A stretch of 64,000 bases of DNA from Thraustochytrium sp. TN22 (taxonomy: Eukaryota; Sar; Bigyra; Thraustochytrida; Thraustochytriidae): contig JABLUY010000076.1 in the NCBI GenBank assembly GCA_013306675.1, positions 51,614 to 115,613 on the forward strand. Direction: 5' to 3'. The notes under the pieces are model-generated. The model did not search any database and had not been told where the DNA came from. It worked only from the letters and a program-made list of their open reading frames with translations. Each line of letters starts with the position of its first letter. Positions within the stretch are counted from its first letter, which is position 1. The translations under genes and the position numbers were made by a program. Shown one piece after another: positions 40,501 through 50,649 of this stretch.

Positions 40501-43500
40501 CACAAGGGGTGCCGCCCGGATGGTCGGCAGCAGGCGCGCCAGCAGGCGCAGCGTGCGGTGCTGGATACGGGGCGACGGCGATGCGGCGGCGCCCAGGAGC
40601 GTGTCGACGCGATCCGCAGTGGAGAGGAAAGGCGTGCTGGAGCGGATGCCGTTCACCGTGATGGTGAAGAGGAGCATGATGACCTGGTAGGCATACTCTT
40701 CCTCAGCACTGGACTCAAGCGCGGTCTCAAGCTCGGTGAAGAGCATGTCAAAGACCGAGTAGCCGAGCGTCTCGACCCCAACCGGCTTGGTGTGCGTCTT
40801 GAGGTTGTTGAGTAGCGAGGCGGTCGGACTGCGGATGCTGAAGCTCGTGGTGTCGTCATCCGTGTAGAGACCCCGCGAGGAGACGATCTGTGCAGCGAGC
40901 AGGTGCACGACAGTTAGCGTGGCCTTCATGATGCGCTGGTGCGCCTCGACGCGCGCGGTGGGTGTTTCAGGCCCGTCCTCCAGCGCGGCGATGGCGGCGC
41001 GCGCAGATGTGAGCACCTGGTGGAAGATGCGGAAGATTTTGACGCGCGAAAGAAACTCGTGGTCGTGCGGCGAAAGGCGCAGGTTCCATGCCTGAATAAT
41101 GCCAAGCTGCAGCGCGATATTTCCACCCATGGCGGCACGTTCCAGGTCACTGGCGAGCGACTCAAACAAATGGTCGAAGGACGCGCGCACTGTGTGCTGA
41201 AGACGCTTGCCACAGCCGAGCGTGTCGGCCAGGTAGTGCGCGGCAGCATCGCCGGCCGCGTCGGGTTGTGGCGGCGTGGCGAGGTTGTTGGAGGCGCTCC
41301 GCGCATGTCGCGCGGAGCTGGGTGAGACTGTGGTGTCGTCATCGTCTCCACCGAGGTTCACAAAGTCCAGCGGCGATATTTCTGGCCCATGCACGGGCGG
41401 CGCCGCAGCATCGCCCTGATGGTGTTGGTGTTGGTGCTGGTGCTGGTGCTGCGCCTTGCCGGCAGAGGGAACCATGCGCGTGGCGCGTGAGAGCGCAACC
41501 TCGCGCGGACCGGCGCCTTTCTCCATAAAGGAACCCTCGAGGATGCAGAGCGGCGTCTTGCCGTCCTGCAGCGCCGGGCCAAGCCACTCGAGAACGCCCT
41601 CGCGTGCCGAGGGCGTCAGAGTCTCGATGGCGATACCGAAGACGTGCTCCGCGGAACGGGCCTTGGAGCGCGCCTTGGCGAAGAAGAGTGAGAACAGATT
41701 GAGGCCGGCGGAGCGCTGCGTGGCGCGCCAGACGGCATCGAGCATGCGTTCCTGGAGGCGCGAGACCGCAAAGTTACCCTTGAGAAAGAAGATGACGGCC
41801 TCGAGGGCTTGCGGATGGGTGCGCGAGCCAGCGGACCCGCGCGTGACAAAGTGCGCCACGCGCTTCCACTGATCGAGCACCTCGAGCAGCGAGACGGACT
41901 GATCCGCGGCCATGGCGATCTGCTGGTTGACGAAGCCGGCGGTGATGAGGCTGGCGACCGAGATCTGACGACCGGCATCGCGATTCGCCTCGACGCGGAG
42001 CGCCGTGGAGGCCTGCGAAGAAGCCGCGACGGCGGCCGCCGAGGTGGGCGTCGGCGCGCCGGGCCCCATGGCGAGGCCGCCCAGACTGTCCGAGGATAGC
42101 TTGCGCTGCAGACCGACCGAATAGTCGAGGAAGGGCACGGTGCCCGGGCGTACGGAGAGCAGGAAGCGCGCTTTGGCAACAATCTTCTCGGCCAGCACGC
42201 CGTAGGTGGACCCACTCTGCTGCTTGGAGCGAATTGCCCACTCGACAATGCGCTGCGCCGCGCGCCAGACGCCCGTCAGCATGCGCGAGGGTTGCACGCC
42301 GTCCACCTCCTTGTCGCGCGACTCAGATTCCTGCAGCCACGCGAAGAGGAGGCGCGCCTCCTGCAGAACGCCGGTGTGCATGAGCATGGAGGCTACGGTG
42401 GCAAGGCGTGCCGCGCGCATGGCGGCGCCGCCCACGCTGATGAAGGCGCTCTTGCCTGCAAAGCGCAGCATCCACTGATCGAAGCGGTTGAGCGGCTGCT
42501 GCGCGGTCTGCTGCTCCTGCTGCTCCGGTGCCGGTGGACTGCTGGCAAATGCGGCCTTGTTGGCACTGCCGCTGCTGCTGTCCTCTTCGCGCGAGGGCGC
42601 CGGCGCCGGCGCTGTGTCCTCGCTGGCGACCAGAAACATTTGCAAAAAGGCGATGTCGGTCTCGTCGTCGAGGCCCCACGTTGCCGCGTACGTGGCCGTG
42701 AGGCTGGCCGCCGAGTCGAGCGAACCTGTGCGGGGCGATGTGGGCGGTGACAGCGAGGCTGCCGACGAGTCCGAGGACGAGAGTGCCGAGGAGGAACCGT
42801 CGCGCAACTCCAAACCAGACAGAGCGAGCACTAGGGAGCCCTCATCGAGTTGCACGCTGCGCTCTCGCAGAAAGCTGTTGAGGAAGGAAATCGAGAAGCC
42901 GCCCTCCAGCAGGCGCGACTTGAGCAGCTTGGCGATTTCCTTTTCGGCAGCGTCGGAAGCCAGGGCCAAGCCCTCGCCGCCCGACTGCGCCCGGCTGCCC
43001 TCGGTCCCGCCGTCGGCATTGCCGCGATTCTCGCCGCTGCGCTCAGCCCTGGGCCCGCCCTCCGCATTGCCCTCTTGTTCTTCCTCTTCGTCGTCGTCTT
43101 CTTCGTCTTCTTCTCCTTCGTCGTCGTCGTCGTCATCATCATCCGGGGACCCAAGCTGACCCGACGTATGCATGTCCAGGAGCGTTTCGCTAGGGCGCCC
43201 GCGGAGTACGATGGCGGCGGCCTTGCCAAGCAGCAGACCGAGCAGCTGCTGCCAGAGCGCCACATCCGAGGTCGCCGACGGCGAAGCCTCGGCGCGGAAG
43301 GCCGTGACGAGGCCGGCCGCTGTCGGCGTGCGCTCATCAGCGTAGGTCCCATAAAGGACGCGGTGGCCCGGCATGAGGCGCAGAGTGAGGGAGCAGGAGG
43401 AGTCGGACTCGGGCCAGCGCTCGACAAAGTCGACGCGGCGGCCCGCCCGAAAGCCGGACACCTGCACATTGGGCACCTTGTCGCCGGAGCTCGCGACGGT

Positions 43501-45912
43501 GAGCGCGCCCGACTCCGGGTCCTCGTCAAAGGTGAGCTCGTACGTCTGGCTGAGGGGTTCCTGGGAGTAAAAGGTCCAGCGCCCTGAGAGGTCGGCGTGG
43601 GGCTCAGCGCCCTCGTGCGACGGCGCCTCGGCCAAAAGGGTGAGCGTGACGCGGACGAGCTCGAGCGCCGCAGGCAGCGCGATGCCATTCTGCGGCCAAA
43701 GCACGAGCGTGGCGAGGAGCGGCTCAATGAGGCCAGCGCGCACGGGCGCCGGCTGCGCGGCCAAGTCGTGCAGGTACTGCAGCGAAGGGAGCGCAAGGTC
43801 GTCGCTGGAGAGGCGGTCGTTGACTCGCGTCATGCGCGCAGTCATGGAGGGCAGCGGAAGCATCATGCTGAAGAGTCCAGCGGGGCTCGCGTCGCGCGTG
43901 GCATCCGCGGTCTCAGACGCGGCCGCCGAGGATGCGGCTGCGGAGGATGGCGTGGGCGGCGAGAGTGCGCCCTGCGACGGCGCGCCGGCCTCCATGAGCG
44001 TGACGGAATCGCCCCGCTGGTATAGGGCCACAGCGGGGTAGAGCCCCTCGGTGCAAAAGTCAGAAAGACCGCGGAAGGCGATGCCCCAGTCGCTCCTGCC
44101 GTTGCACTGGTAAGAGAGCGTGCCCTCCTCGGTATCGAGCGTGAGCGTGACGACGTCGCCGGTGCGAAAGCCCGTGCCATAGGACCGAAATTTGGAGCGG
44201 TTATGCCAGAGCACCTTGGTGCCGATGAGGCCCCAGCCGTTGCGGTCGCCACCCAGGTAGGTGCTGGTGTTGGCGCTTTGCGTCGCGACGCCCAAAAACA
44301 CGTGACCGCGCTCGCACCGGTTGAGCGTGACGGTCCACTGGTGAATGCGGCGGTCCTTGGTGAGCGGCGTCTCCGCAAGCGCCGTGCCCCACTCCTTGTC
44401 CGCCTTTTGCGTGGCGGTCCGGTCGCCGTTGCTGAGCTCGATGGTCTCGGCGCAGCGCGCCTCTTGGAGCGCGAGTCGCGCCTGCGCCTGGATGGGCGCG
44501 GCCAGCGCCTTGCCCGCCGCATACAGCTGCATCTGTAGGTCCTGCGCGGTACGAAGGAGACGCCTGCGAAAGTAGGCAGGCGGCAGAGGGGTCCGGGGAA
44601 CAGGCGGCGCCGCGGTAGATTCTGCTGCAGACGCCGGCACGGCGGTCGCTGCCGCACCGCTCACCACAGTCGTGAGCGTGCCGGGCGTGCGCGGCGAGCG
44701 AGGCGGCTCCATGGGCGGCGTGGATGGCTCCGCCTCGTTGGCAGTCGCCAACGAGAGCGCGAGCGCCTGCTGCAGCATGGCCTCCTCGTCGTCCATGTCA
44801 AAGTGCTCGACCCCCTCGTCCGTCGTAAAGTCCTGCTGCGCGACTTCTTCGTGGTGCTCCCGAGGCTCTCCCGCATCCTTGTCCTTATCCTCGTCCTTGT
44901 CCTCGTCCTCCTGCTGCGGATAAAAAGGTGCAGTATCCAAGTCTCCGGCGTTGGTAGTAGACGCGATGGACCGCAGCAGGGAGCGCATGATGTCGGCGTC
45001 TACAATGGCCAGAGACGGGTGGCTGAGCTGCGCGCAAAGCGACTCCAGCAACAGCGGGTTGCCGTTGCCGTTGGACGCCGGCGCGTTGAGCAAGTCGACC
45101 AGGACGGCGCGCCGGCGCACCTGCGTCGGGTAAAAGAACGGGACGGCGAGCGCCCAGCACAGCGTGGCCTGATTGACTGCGGCCGCCGCATCGCTGGCTG
45201 GCGAATAGGGCGCCTCCGCGCATGCCCGCACCCGGTCGCGCAGCTTGAAAGCAAAGTCGCTCTCACCGGTAGGCGTAGGCGACGGGGTCGACGCCGACGA
45301 TGCGGACGAGGTCGACGAGGAGGACGTGGACGATGCGGCGCTATCTACGGCGACGTGACCGAGGCCCACAGAGGCCGGCGCCACCCGCTTGAGGCCCAGG
45401 TGGTAAAAGTTGGCAGTGAGGAGCGCCAAAGCCCTGCGCAGGCGCGCAGGCACCGACTTGAAGACGCGCAGGAGCGAGTGCAGCATGAGAAAGGTGAGCG
45501 GGTGCGCATGAATGGCGCGGCCGCCCTGCTTGCCTTTGGACGCGAGGTAGTCCTGCGCCAGGAGACCAAAGTAGTCGAGCAGCACGTTCGCCGCATCAGC
45601 TGCGGACGCGGCCTTGAGCGTGCGGCCGCAGATCTCGAGCCCGTAGACATGCAACGACTCACGTGGCTCCGCGTCCAGCACCCGGATCGCGATGAGCACC
45701 GCATGGAGCGGTTGCGCATCATCCGTGGCGCGTTGCACGAGCGCGCGCACCTCGTCTGAGGTCAGCGGCGGTGCATCGGCGGCCTCCCCGAGAGCGCGCA
45801 GCTCTGCCGTGCGCTTTGTCTTCCAGCCCACCACCGTGTCGGTGGCTGACGCTGTTGCATCTGTGGCCGCCGTCGCGGCCGTGGTCGTCGAGGCGCCCTG
45901 CTCCTGTTGTTG

Positions 45913-45960
<48 letters not shown>

Positions 45961-46734
45961 ATGATGTTGATGCTCATCCCCTTGCTGCAACTGGTGCACG
46001 TCATCCTTCTGCTGCGCCTCCCGCTTCTGATCTTGTTCCTCCTCCTCCTCCTGCTGCTGCTGCTGCTCCTCCTCCTCCTGCTGCTGCTGCTGGGCTGCAT
46101 TATCCTCACTGGGCACCGGAGGACGGTCCAGGAGAAAGTCATGGCTCACGAGGGCCTCGTAAAGGAGCGCATCGCCGCGACTCTCCGCAAGCAGGCGCTG
46201 GAAGATGCGCGGCTCCAGAGGCAAATGAGGCGACGTAGACGAAGAACCGGCATCGTTGCTCTCGTCATCGTCAGCGTCGGCGTCACGAGCACCACGACGC
46301 TTCTTGCGACGCTGTTGCTTACGCTCACGCTCCTTGTCGCGCTCGACTCTCTGAGCCCACTCCTCCTCGAGCGGCAGGGGATCCCGGGCGCGCGGGTAGC
46401 GCACGAGGTCCAGGAGCAGGTCCACGAGAGTGCGGCGCTCTGCCGACTCGTCCGTCTCGGTGCTGGCGAGGAAGACGAGGTCATCGCGCGCCAGGTTGGT
46501 CAGCTTGTCCGCGCAAACCGCGCTGAGGCCACGTCGAGGCGGCTTGCCAAGCGCAGACGCGCCGGTCTGGCTCGGCGCGGGCATGCCCGAGACGCCGCCG
46601 CGCCGCCTGCTGCCATCGCCCGGCGCGCGCGGCAGCGAATGCGTCGGCAGCACGTGTGTCGGTAGGCGTTGCCGGACACGCCCGTTGTTGCTCCCGCTGC
46701 CACTGCCGCCGCCGCCGCTGCTGCTCAGCATCAT
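31582..46734 (-). CDS. giant HECT E3 ubiquitin ligase with SPRY and UBA domains
   Basis: About 5050 residues in an uninterrupted 15.2-kb frame. Start taken as the Met-Met at 46734/46731 because upstream codons are Arg/Ala/Gly low complexity. SPRY-like domains lie at about 768-915 (VFLGVATQSANTSTYLGG), 2720-2895 (GIWYYEVTLLTDNCMQIGWA) and 4125-4320 (GVHYWEVKVEQATHEYGSVF). Two UBA domains lie at about 2515-2560 (MMELGMGFPKEVCQIALERC) and 2606-2650 (KLVEMGFPERYCARAVDAV). The HECT domain ends the protein: VKFLGEGVKDYGGPYRAVFE near 4690 and LPTSQTCFWQMSLPRYSS with catalytic Cys at about C5009 (codon 31708-31710). Poly-Gln (about residue 265) and acidic tracts are interspersed. The layout recalls HECTD4/HERC1-type giant ligases but lacks visible RCC1 repeats. 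Substrates are unknown. Confidence 0.93.
45904..45975 (-). repeat. CAG/CAA tract encoding poly-Gln then poly-His in the HECT ligase
   Basis: On the coding strand a CAT/CAC run is followed by a CAG and CAA run, giving several His and then about 17 Gln near residues 255-275. The same region also has Gln/Glu tracts (46030-46100). Such tracts are common length-variable sites. Confidence 0.9.
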
Positions 46735-47197
46735 GGCTCTCCGCGGCCTCGCTCTCGCCGCGAGTTCTCCTCGCTGCCCAGCGCCCCGCGCACCGCGCGC
46801 GCGCGCGCCCTGGGCGTCTTTTCTCGCGAGCGTCGCTCGCTCGCTCGCTTGCTCGCTCGCCGGTTGACGCCCAGATCGAGCCCGATCAAAGCCCTTCCTC
46901 GCGCCGGGCCGCTCTCGGGCGCCCGGCGAGCGCGCTCGCCGGCCCGCCCTCGCTGCGCGCCGCGCGCCGCTCTCTGCCGCGCGCCGCGCCTCGCGCGCGC
47001 GCCGCTCCGCGCCAATTCGAATTCTATCTCTCCTCTGCCTCGGCAACGACCGGGCTCCGAGCCCGGCCCGAGTCGCCCAAATCGCAGAACGGCGGAACGG
47101 AGAACGCCGCTAGGGCCTGCCTAGGCGAATTGCCAAGACCCGTTCGTTCCGTTCTGCCATTCGCACGCCGCGGCGCGGATCTTTCTGAGTCTGTACC
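46735..47197. other. divergent promoter region
   Basis: 463 bp between the HECT ligase start and the MAPR-like gene start. It holds a CTCG array (46826-46858) and AATTCGAATTC at 47012. No gene is seen. Confidence 0.6.
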
Positions 47198-47236
47198 ATG
47201 CGCAGACAGACCTCACAGCCAGGCTCGGCCACTGGA

Positions 47237-47292
<56 letters not shown>

Positions 47293-48073
47293 CCATGCGC
47301 ACGCGATGAGGGCCCTGCGCCGCGAGCAGCAGCTCGTGCTGGCGCTGGCCTGCGCCGGCATGCTGGCCTCGGTCTTCTGGGAGACCACTGAGACGATGGT
47401 GGCGTGGATGGCGGCGCGCGCGACGGGCCACGCGCACGCGCACGCACGCGGCGCCGGCGCGGACGAGTGCCCCTTTCTCGCGCCGGCCAGGGCGCGCGCG
47501 GGCTCGCTTAGCAGAGAGCCGGAGGCGGAGGGCCGAAATGCCCTCTTGATTGAGGCGCTGCGCGGCCACATCCAGGAGGGCGAGCCAGCCGAAGCGGTGG
47601 ACCTGGGCCGCCTGGAGGTGCTCAGTGAGGACGACCTCGCCTATTATGAGGGCTCCGACGCGGCGCGGCCCGCTCTGGCCGCGGCGCAGGGGCTTGTGTA
47701 CGACGTCTCCGGCACGCCGCACGCCAAGCTGCTCGCCGGCAAGGATTTGTCTCGTTTTGCCGCCGGCGGTTTGTTCGGCTTTCCTGTCCTCGCGAAGCTT
47801 CAGGACGATGTCAACAACGATGAGAGTGAGGGCGCAGCTGGGGACAGGGATGAGGATGAGGCAAGTCTACTTGCGCGTTGTCCCTCGCGAGCCTTCACCC
47901 TCGACGAGGCTGACCTGGCTCATTCACCTCGCGCTCGTACCAAGCACGGCTTCGTACTCGACGTGTCTTCAGCCGCTTGGCTCTACGGCCCGCACGGTGT
48001 GCGCTTCGCCAAGGCTCCTCGCAATTCTCGCCTTTATCCATGCATCGGTGTTCTTGCAGACGGCGAGCTCTAG
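47198..48073 (+). CDS. membrane-anchored cytochrome-b5/MAPR-like heme-binding protein, uncertain
   Basis: 291 residues. A GGC array encodes about 19 Ala (residues 13-31), then one membrane helix (LVLALACAGMLASVF, about 46-60). LEVLSEDDLAYYEGSDAARP, GLVYDVSGTPHAKLLAGKDLSRFAAG follows the MAPR/PGRMC pattern (L..DL..Y.G......A..G.VYDV...F.G.D.SR.LA), though the part between V-D-V and the AGKD block is shorter than usual. A second stretch, FTLDEADLAHS and HGFVLDVSSAAWLYGPHGVRF, resembles a second, incomplete copy. MAPR proteins bind heme and act in sterol and P450 pathways. The compressed domain and odd C-terminus may mean an unrecognised intron. Confidence 0.5.
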
Positions 48074-48101
48074 CTTAGCTAGACAAATGACCTTCTGTGA
48101 G

Positions 48102-48165
48102 TCGTTGCAGTCATGTCTGCATCTTCGGAGCTGTCGTTGCAGTCATGTCTGCATCTTCGGAGCTG
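48102..48165. repeat. perfect 32-bp tandem duplication
   Basis: Units 48102-48133 and 48134-48165 are identical (TCGTTGCAGTCATGTC... ending CGGAGCTG). It lies just 3' of the MAPR-like gene; being exact, it is recent. Confidence 0.95.
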
Positions 48166-48404
48166 TGCTGTCTTTCAGCGGGCCTGACAAGAGGCGATGT
48201 CGAAGTAGCCTACACCATGTAATCATCGCCTTCGCCTTCTTTGCCGCCTTCGCGTGGCCTTTGGTTTCTTATCTCCTTCAAGCTCTCTGCCCGTAGCTTC
48301 TCGTCAGTCGCAGCGGCCTGCCCCGCGAAAAAAAAGGGAGCCCAGTGTTGCCCGTCGCCCGCGGGGGGCAGGGAGGACGTCGCTAGGCAAAAAGGACCTA
48401 ATGC

Positions 48405-48519
48405 TGCAGTTGGGGAGGATTGAACTCCCGGATCTCCAGATTCACCTGGCATGTGCTAGGGATAAGCCTAGCCATGCGCGCCTTACAAGTCTGGCGCATT
48501 GCCACTTTGCTACAACTGC
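48405..48519 (-). tRNA. tRNA-Thr(UGU) with a 42-nt intron
   Basis: Minus strand. Acceptor GCAGTTG (48519-48513) pairs perfectly with CAACTGC (48412-48406), discriminator A at 48405. D-arm starts TAGCAAAGTGG (A box). Anticodon stem CCAGA/TCTGG encloses loop C-T-TGT-A-A, anticodon UGU. The 42-nt intron (AGGCGCGC...CCAGGTGA) sits after position 37, the canonical site, and contains its own hairpin (GGCTAGG/CCTAGC). The T-arm is GGGAG-TTCAATC-CTCCC (B box). Mature length is 73 nt without CCA. A Pol III stop (TTTTT, plus-strand AAAAA at 48389-48393) follows about 12 nt downstream. Confidence 0.93.
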
Positions 48520-48639
48520 TCGCGCGCGCCACCGGCGCATCGCGCTACACGATAGACCACTTCTGGCAATGCGCACGCTGCCTCTTAAACAGCAGGTCAG
48601 CCTGGTCAGGCGCCAGTCCCGTGGAGCTGGTCGTCGTCA

Positions 48640-48880
48640 ACGTTGGTGAGGATGCAGATGATGTGTAGGTCATAGATGATGCAGGTGATTGATCACCTGG
48701 TGATGCAGATGATGCAGGTTATGCAGGTGGTGATGCAGGTGATGTACTGGCAGATGATTGCAGGTGATGCCCAGGCAGATGATGCAAATGATGCAGGTGG
48801 TGATGCAGGTGATGCACTGGCAGATGATGTGCAGGTGATGCACTGGCAGATGATGCAGGTGATGATGATGAAGATGCTGG
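48640..48880. repeat. GATGATGCAGGTGATGC-type minisatellite
   Basis: About 240 bp of irregular repeats built from GATGATGCA, GGTGATGCA and CACTGGCAGATGATG. No coding evidence. It lies upstream of the acyl-CoA dehydrogenase gene; the remaining 48881-49181 is GC-rich 5' flank. Confidence 0.9.
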
Positions 48881-49181
48881 CCGCCTGCGCCCCGACCGCT
48901 GCCAGCGGCCGCCGGGCCTGTGCTTGCAAGTTGCGACTGTTGCGGCAGTCTGGCAGACCTGGGGAGCGACGGAGTGAGGGCGCAACGGGGAGGACCGAGC
49001 CCTGACGCAGGCGCGGCGCGCGCGGCGCAGCGGGCGGCGGCAGACCGGGTCGGCGCGCGCGGCGAGAGCGGAGCGGAGAGGGCGACAGCGGGGCCGCGGC
49101 GGCGAGCCCTCCCGTGCCGGCGCGGCGAGCGGCGCTCGGAGCGGCACGGCAGGCGGTGATCATATCATCAGTGAGGGCAGG

Positions 49182-50504
49182 ATGGCGCTGGCGCTGCGGG
49201 CCGCGGCGCGCGAGCTGAGCCTGGGGAGCAAGCTGCGCGGCGCGGAGGGCGTCGGAGGCGCGGCGAGACGCGCGATGAGCAGCGGCAGCCGCAAGACGGG
49301 CGTCGACGGCATCGCGCCGAGGCTGGAGGTGCGCGCGCGAGCGGCGGAGGAGGGCACGCACGTGGACCTGCGCGAGTCGGTGCGCGCGCTGTGCGCGCAG
49401 TTCCCCGGGAGCTACTGGCGCAAGTGCGACCGCGAGCGCGCGTACCCGTCGGAGTTCGTGAACGAGCTGACGTCGAGCGGGTACCTGTCGCTGCTCATCC
49501 CGGAGGAGTTCGGCGGGAGCGGGCTGGGCCTGGGCGAGGCGTGCGTGGTGATGGAGGAGATCCACCGCAGCGGGTGTAACGGCGGCGCGGCGCACGCGCA
49601 AATGTACACCATGGGCACGGTGCTGCGGCACGGGTCGCAGGCGCAAAAGGAGGCGTACTTGCCGCGCATCGCGACGGGCGATCTGCGGCTGCAGGCGTTC
49701 GGCGTGTCGGAGCCCAACTCCGGCACGGACACGCTGAGCCTGCAGACGGCGGCCAAGAAGCAGGCAGACGGCTCGTACGTGGTGAACGGGACCAAGCTGT
49801 GGACGAGCCGCGCGGAGCACAGCGACCTCATGCTGCTGCTGGCGCGCACGGCGAGCCCGGAGGACGGCACGCCGCGACAGGACTGCCTCAGCACCTTCCT
49901 CGTGGACATGCACGCGGCGCGAGAGCAGGGCACCATGACGATCCAGCCCATCGAGACCATGATCAACCACAACACGTGCCAGGTTTTCTTCGACGACCTG
50001 CATCTACCGGCAGATAGCCTGGTCGGCGAGGAGGGCAAGGGATTCCGCTACATTCTGTCCTCCATGAACGCGGAGCGCATCCTGATCGCGTCCGAGTGCC
50101 TGGGCGACGGCCGCTTCTTCTTGGACCGCGCCACCAAGTACGCGAACGAGCGCTCGGTGTTCGGCCGCAAGATTGGGCAGAACCAGGGCATCCAGTTCCC
50201 GCTCGCGCAGGCCTACGCGCAGCTCGAGGCCGCCTCGCTCATGGTCAAGGCGGCATCTGCGTTGTACCAGGACGGCCAGTTCTGCGGGCCGCAGGCCAAC
50301 ATGGCCAAGTACCTTGCGAGCGAGGCGGCCTGGGCCGCGGGCGAGGCATGCATGCAGGTCTACGGCGGCTTTGCCTTTGCCTCTGAGTACGACGTCGAGC
50401 GCAAGTGGCGCGAGTCGCGCCTTTACCGCACGGCACCCATCTCCTCCAACCTCATCCTCACCAACCTTGCGGAGAAGGAGCTCGGCTTGCCCCGCAGCTT
50501 CTGA
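49182..50504 (+). CDS. acyl-CoA dehydrogenase family protein, probably mitochondrial
   Basis: 440 residues. N-terminus MALALRAAARELSLGSKLRG lacks acids except one Glu and is Arg/Ala/Leu-rich, like a mitochondrial presequence. Family blocks: LSLLIPEEFGGSGLGLGEAC, LQAFGVSEPNSGTD (flavin-binding), YVVNGTKLWTSRAEHSD, SVFGRKIGQNQGIQFPLAQ, ACMQVYGGFAFASEYDVERKWRESRLYRTAPISSNLI and ELGLPRSF. The Glu used as base in MCAD (just after Y in the YEGT segment) is absent; the sequence is YRTAPISSN. A Glu in MNAERILIA (E298) sits where isovaleryl-CoA dehydrogenase has its base, so that may be catalytic. The APIS.N and GLPRS ending is shared with a group of bacterial ACADs, as far as I recall. Acyl substrate unknown. 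Confidence 0.88.
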   Translation: MALALRAAARELSLGSKLRGAEGVGGAARRAMSSGSRKTGVDGIAPRLEVRARAAEEGTHVDLRESVRALCAQFPGSYWRKCDRERAYPSEFVNELTSSGYLSLLIPEEFGGSGLGLGEACVVMEEIHRSGCNGGAAHAQMYTMGTVLRHGSQAQKEAYLPRIATGDLRLQAFGVSEPNSGTDTLSLQTAAKKQADGSYVVNGTKLWTSRAEHSDLMLLLARTASPEDGTPRQDCLSTFLVDMHAAREQGTMTIQPIETMINHNTCQVFFDDLHLPADSLVGEEGKGFRYILSSMNAERILIASECLGDGRFFLDRATKYANERSVFGRKIGQNQGIQFPLAQAYAQLEAASLMVKAASALYQDGQFCGPQANMAKYLASEAAWAAGEACMQVYGGFAFASEYDVERKWRESRLYRTAPISSNLILTNLAEKELGLPRSF

Positions 50505-50649
50505 CTTGAAAAAAACTAAGTTAAGGACACCCCAACGTTTCGAGTACCCAAACCGCGCATGAACAACGCCACAGGGCCAGCTTCTTCATCGACGAACGAC
50601 GGCGAAGTTGAGCGACACGAGTTTGCGACAGGGGCATGGCGAGTCCTGC

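Noticed and set aside
46735-47046. 104-codon N-terminal extension of the HECT ligase
   Set aside because: Arg/Ala/Glu/Ser repeats from a CTCG array and promoter-like DNA; the Met-Met at 46734 is more likely the start.
48640-48880. CRISPR-like regular repeats
   Set aside because: Units are irregular and lack unique spacers; the setting is eukaryotic.
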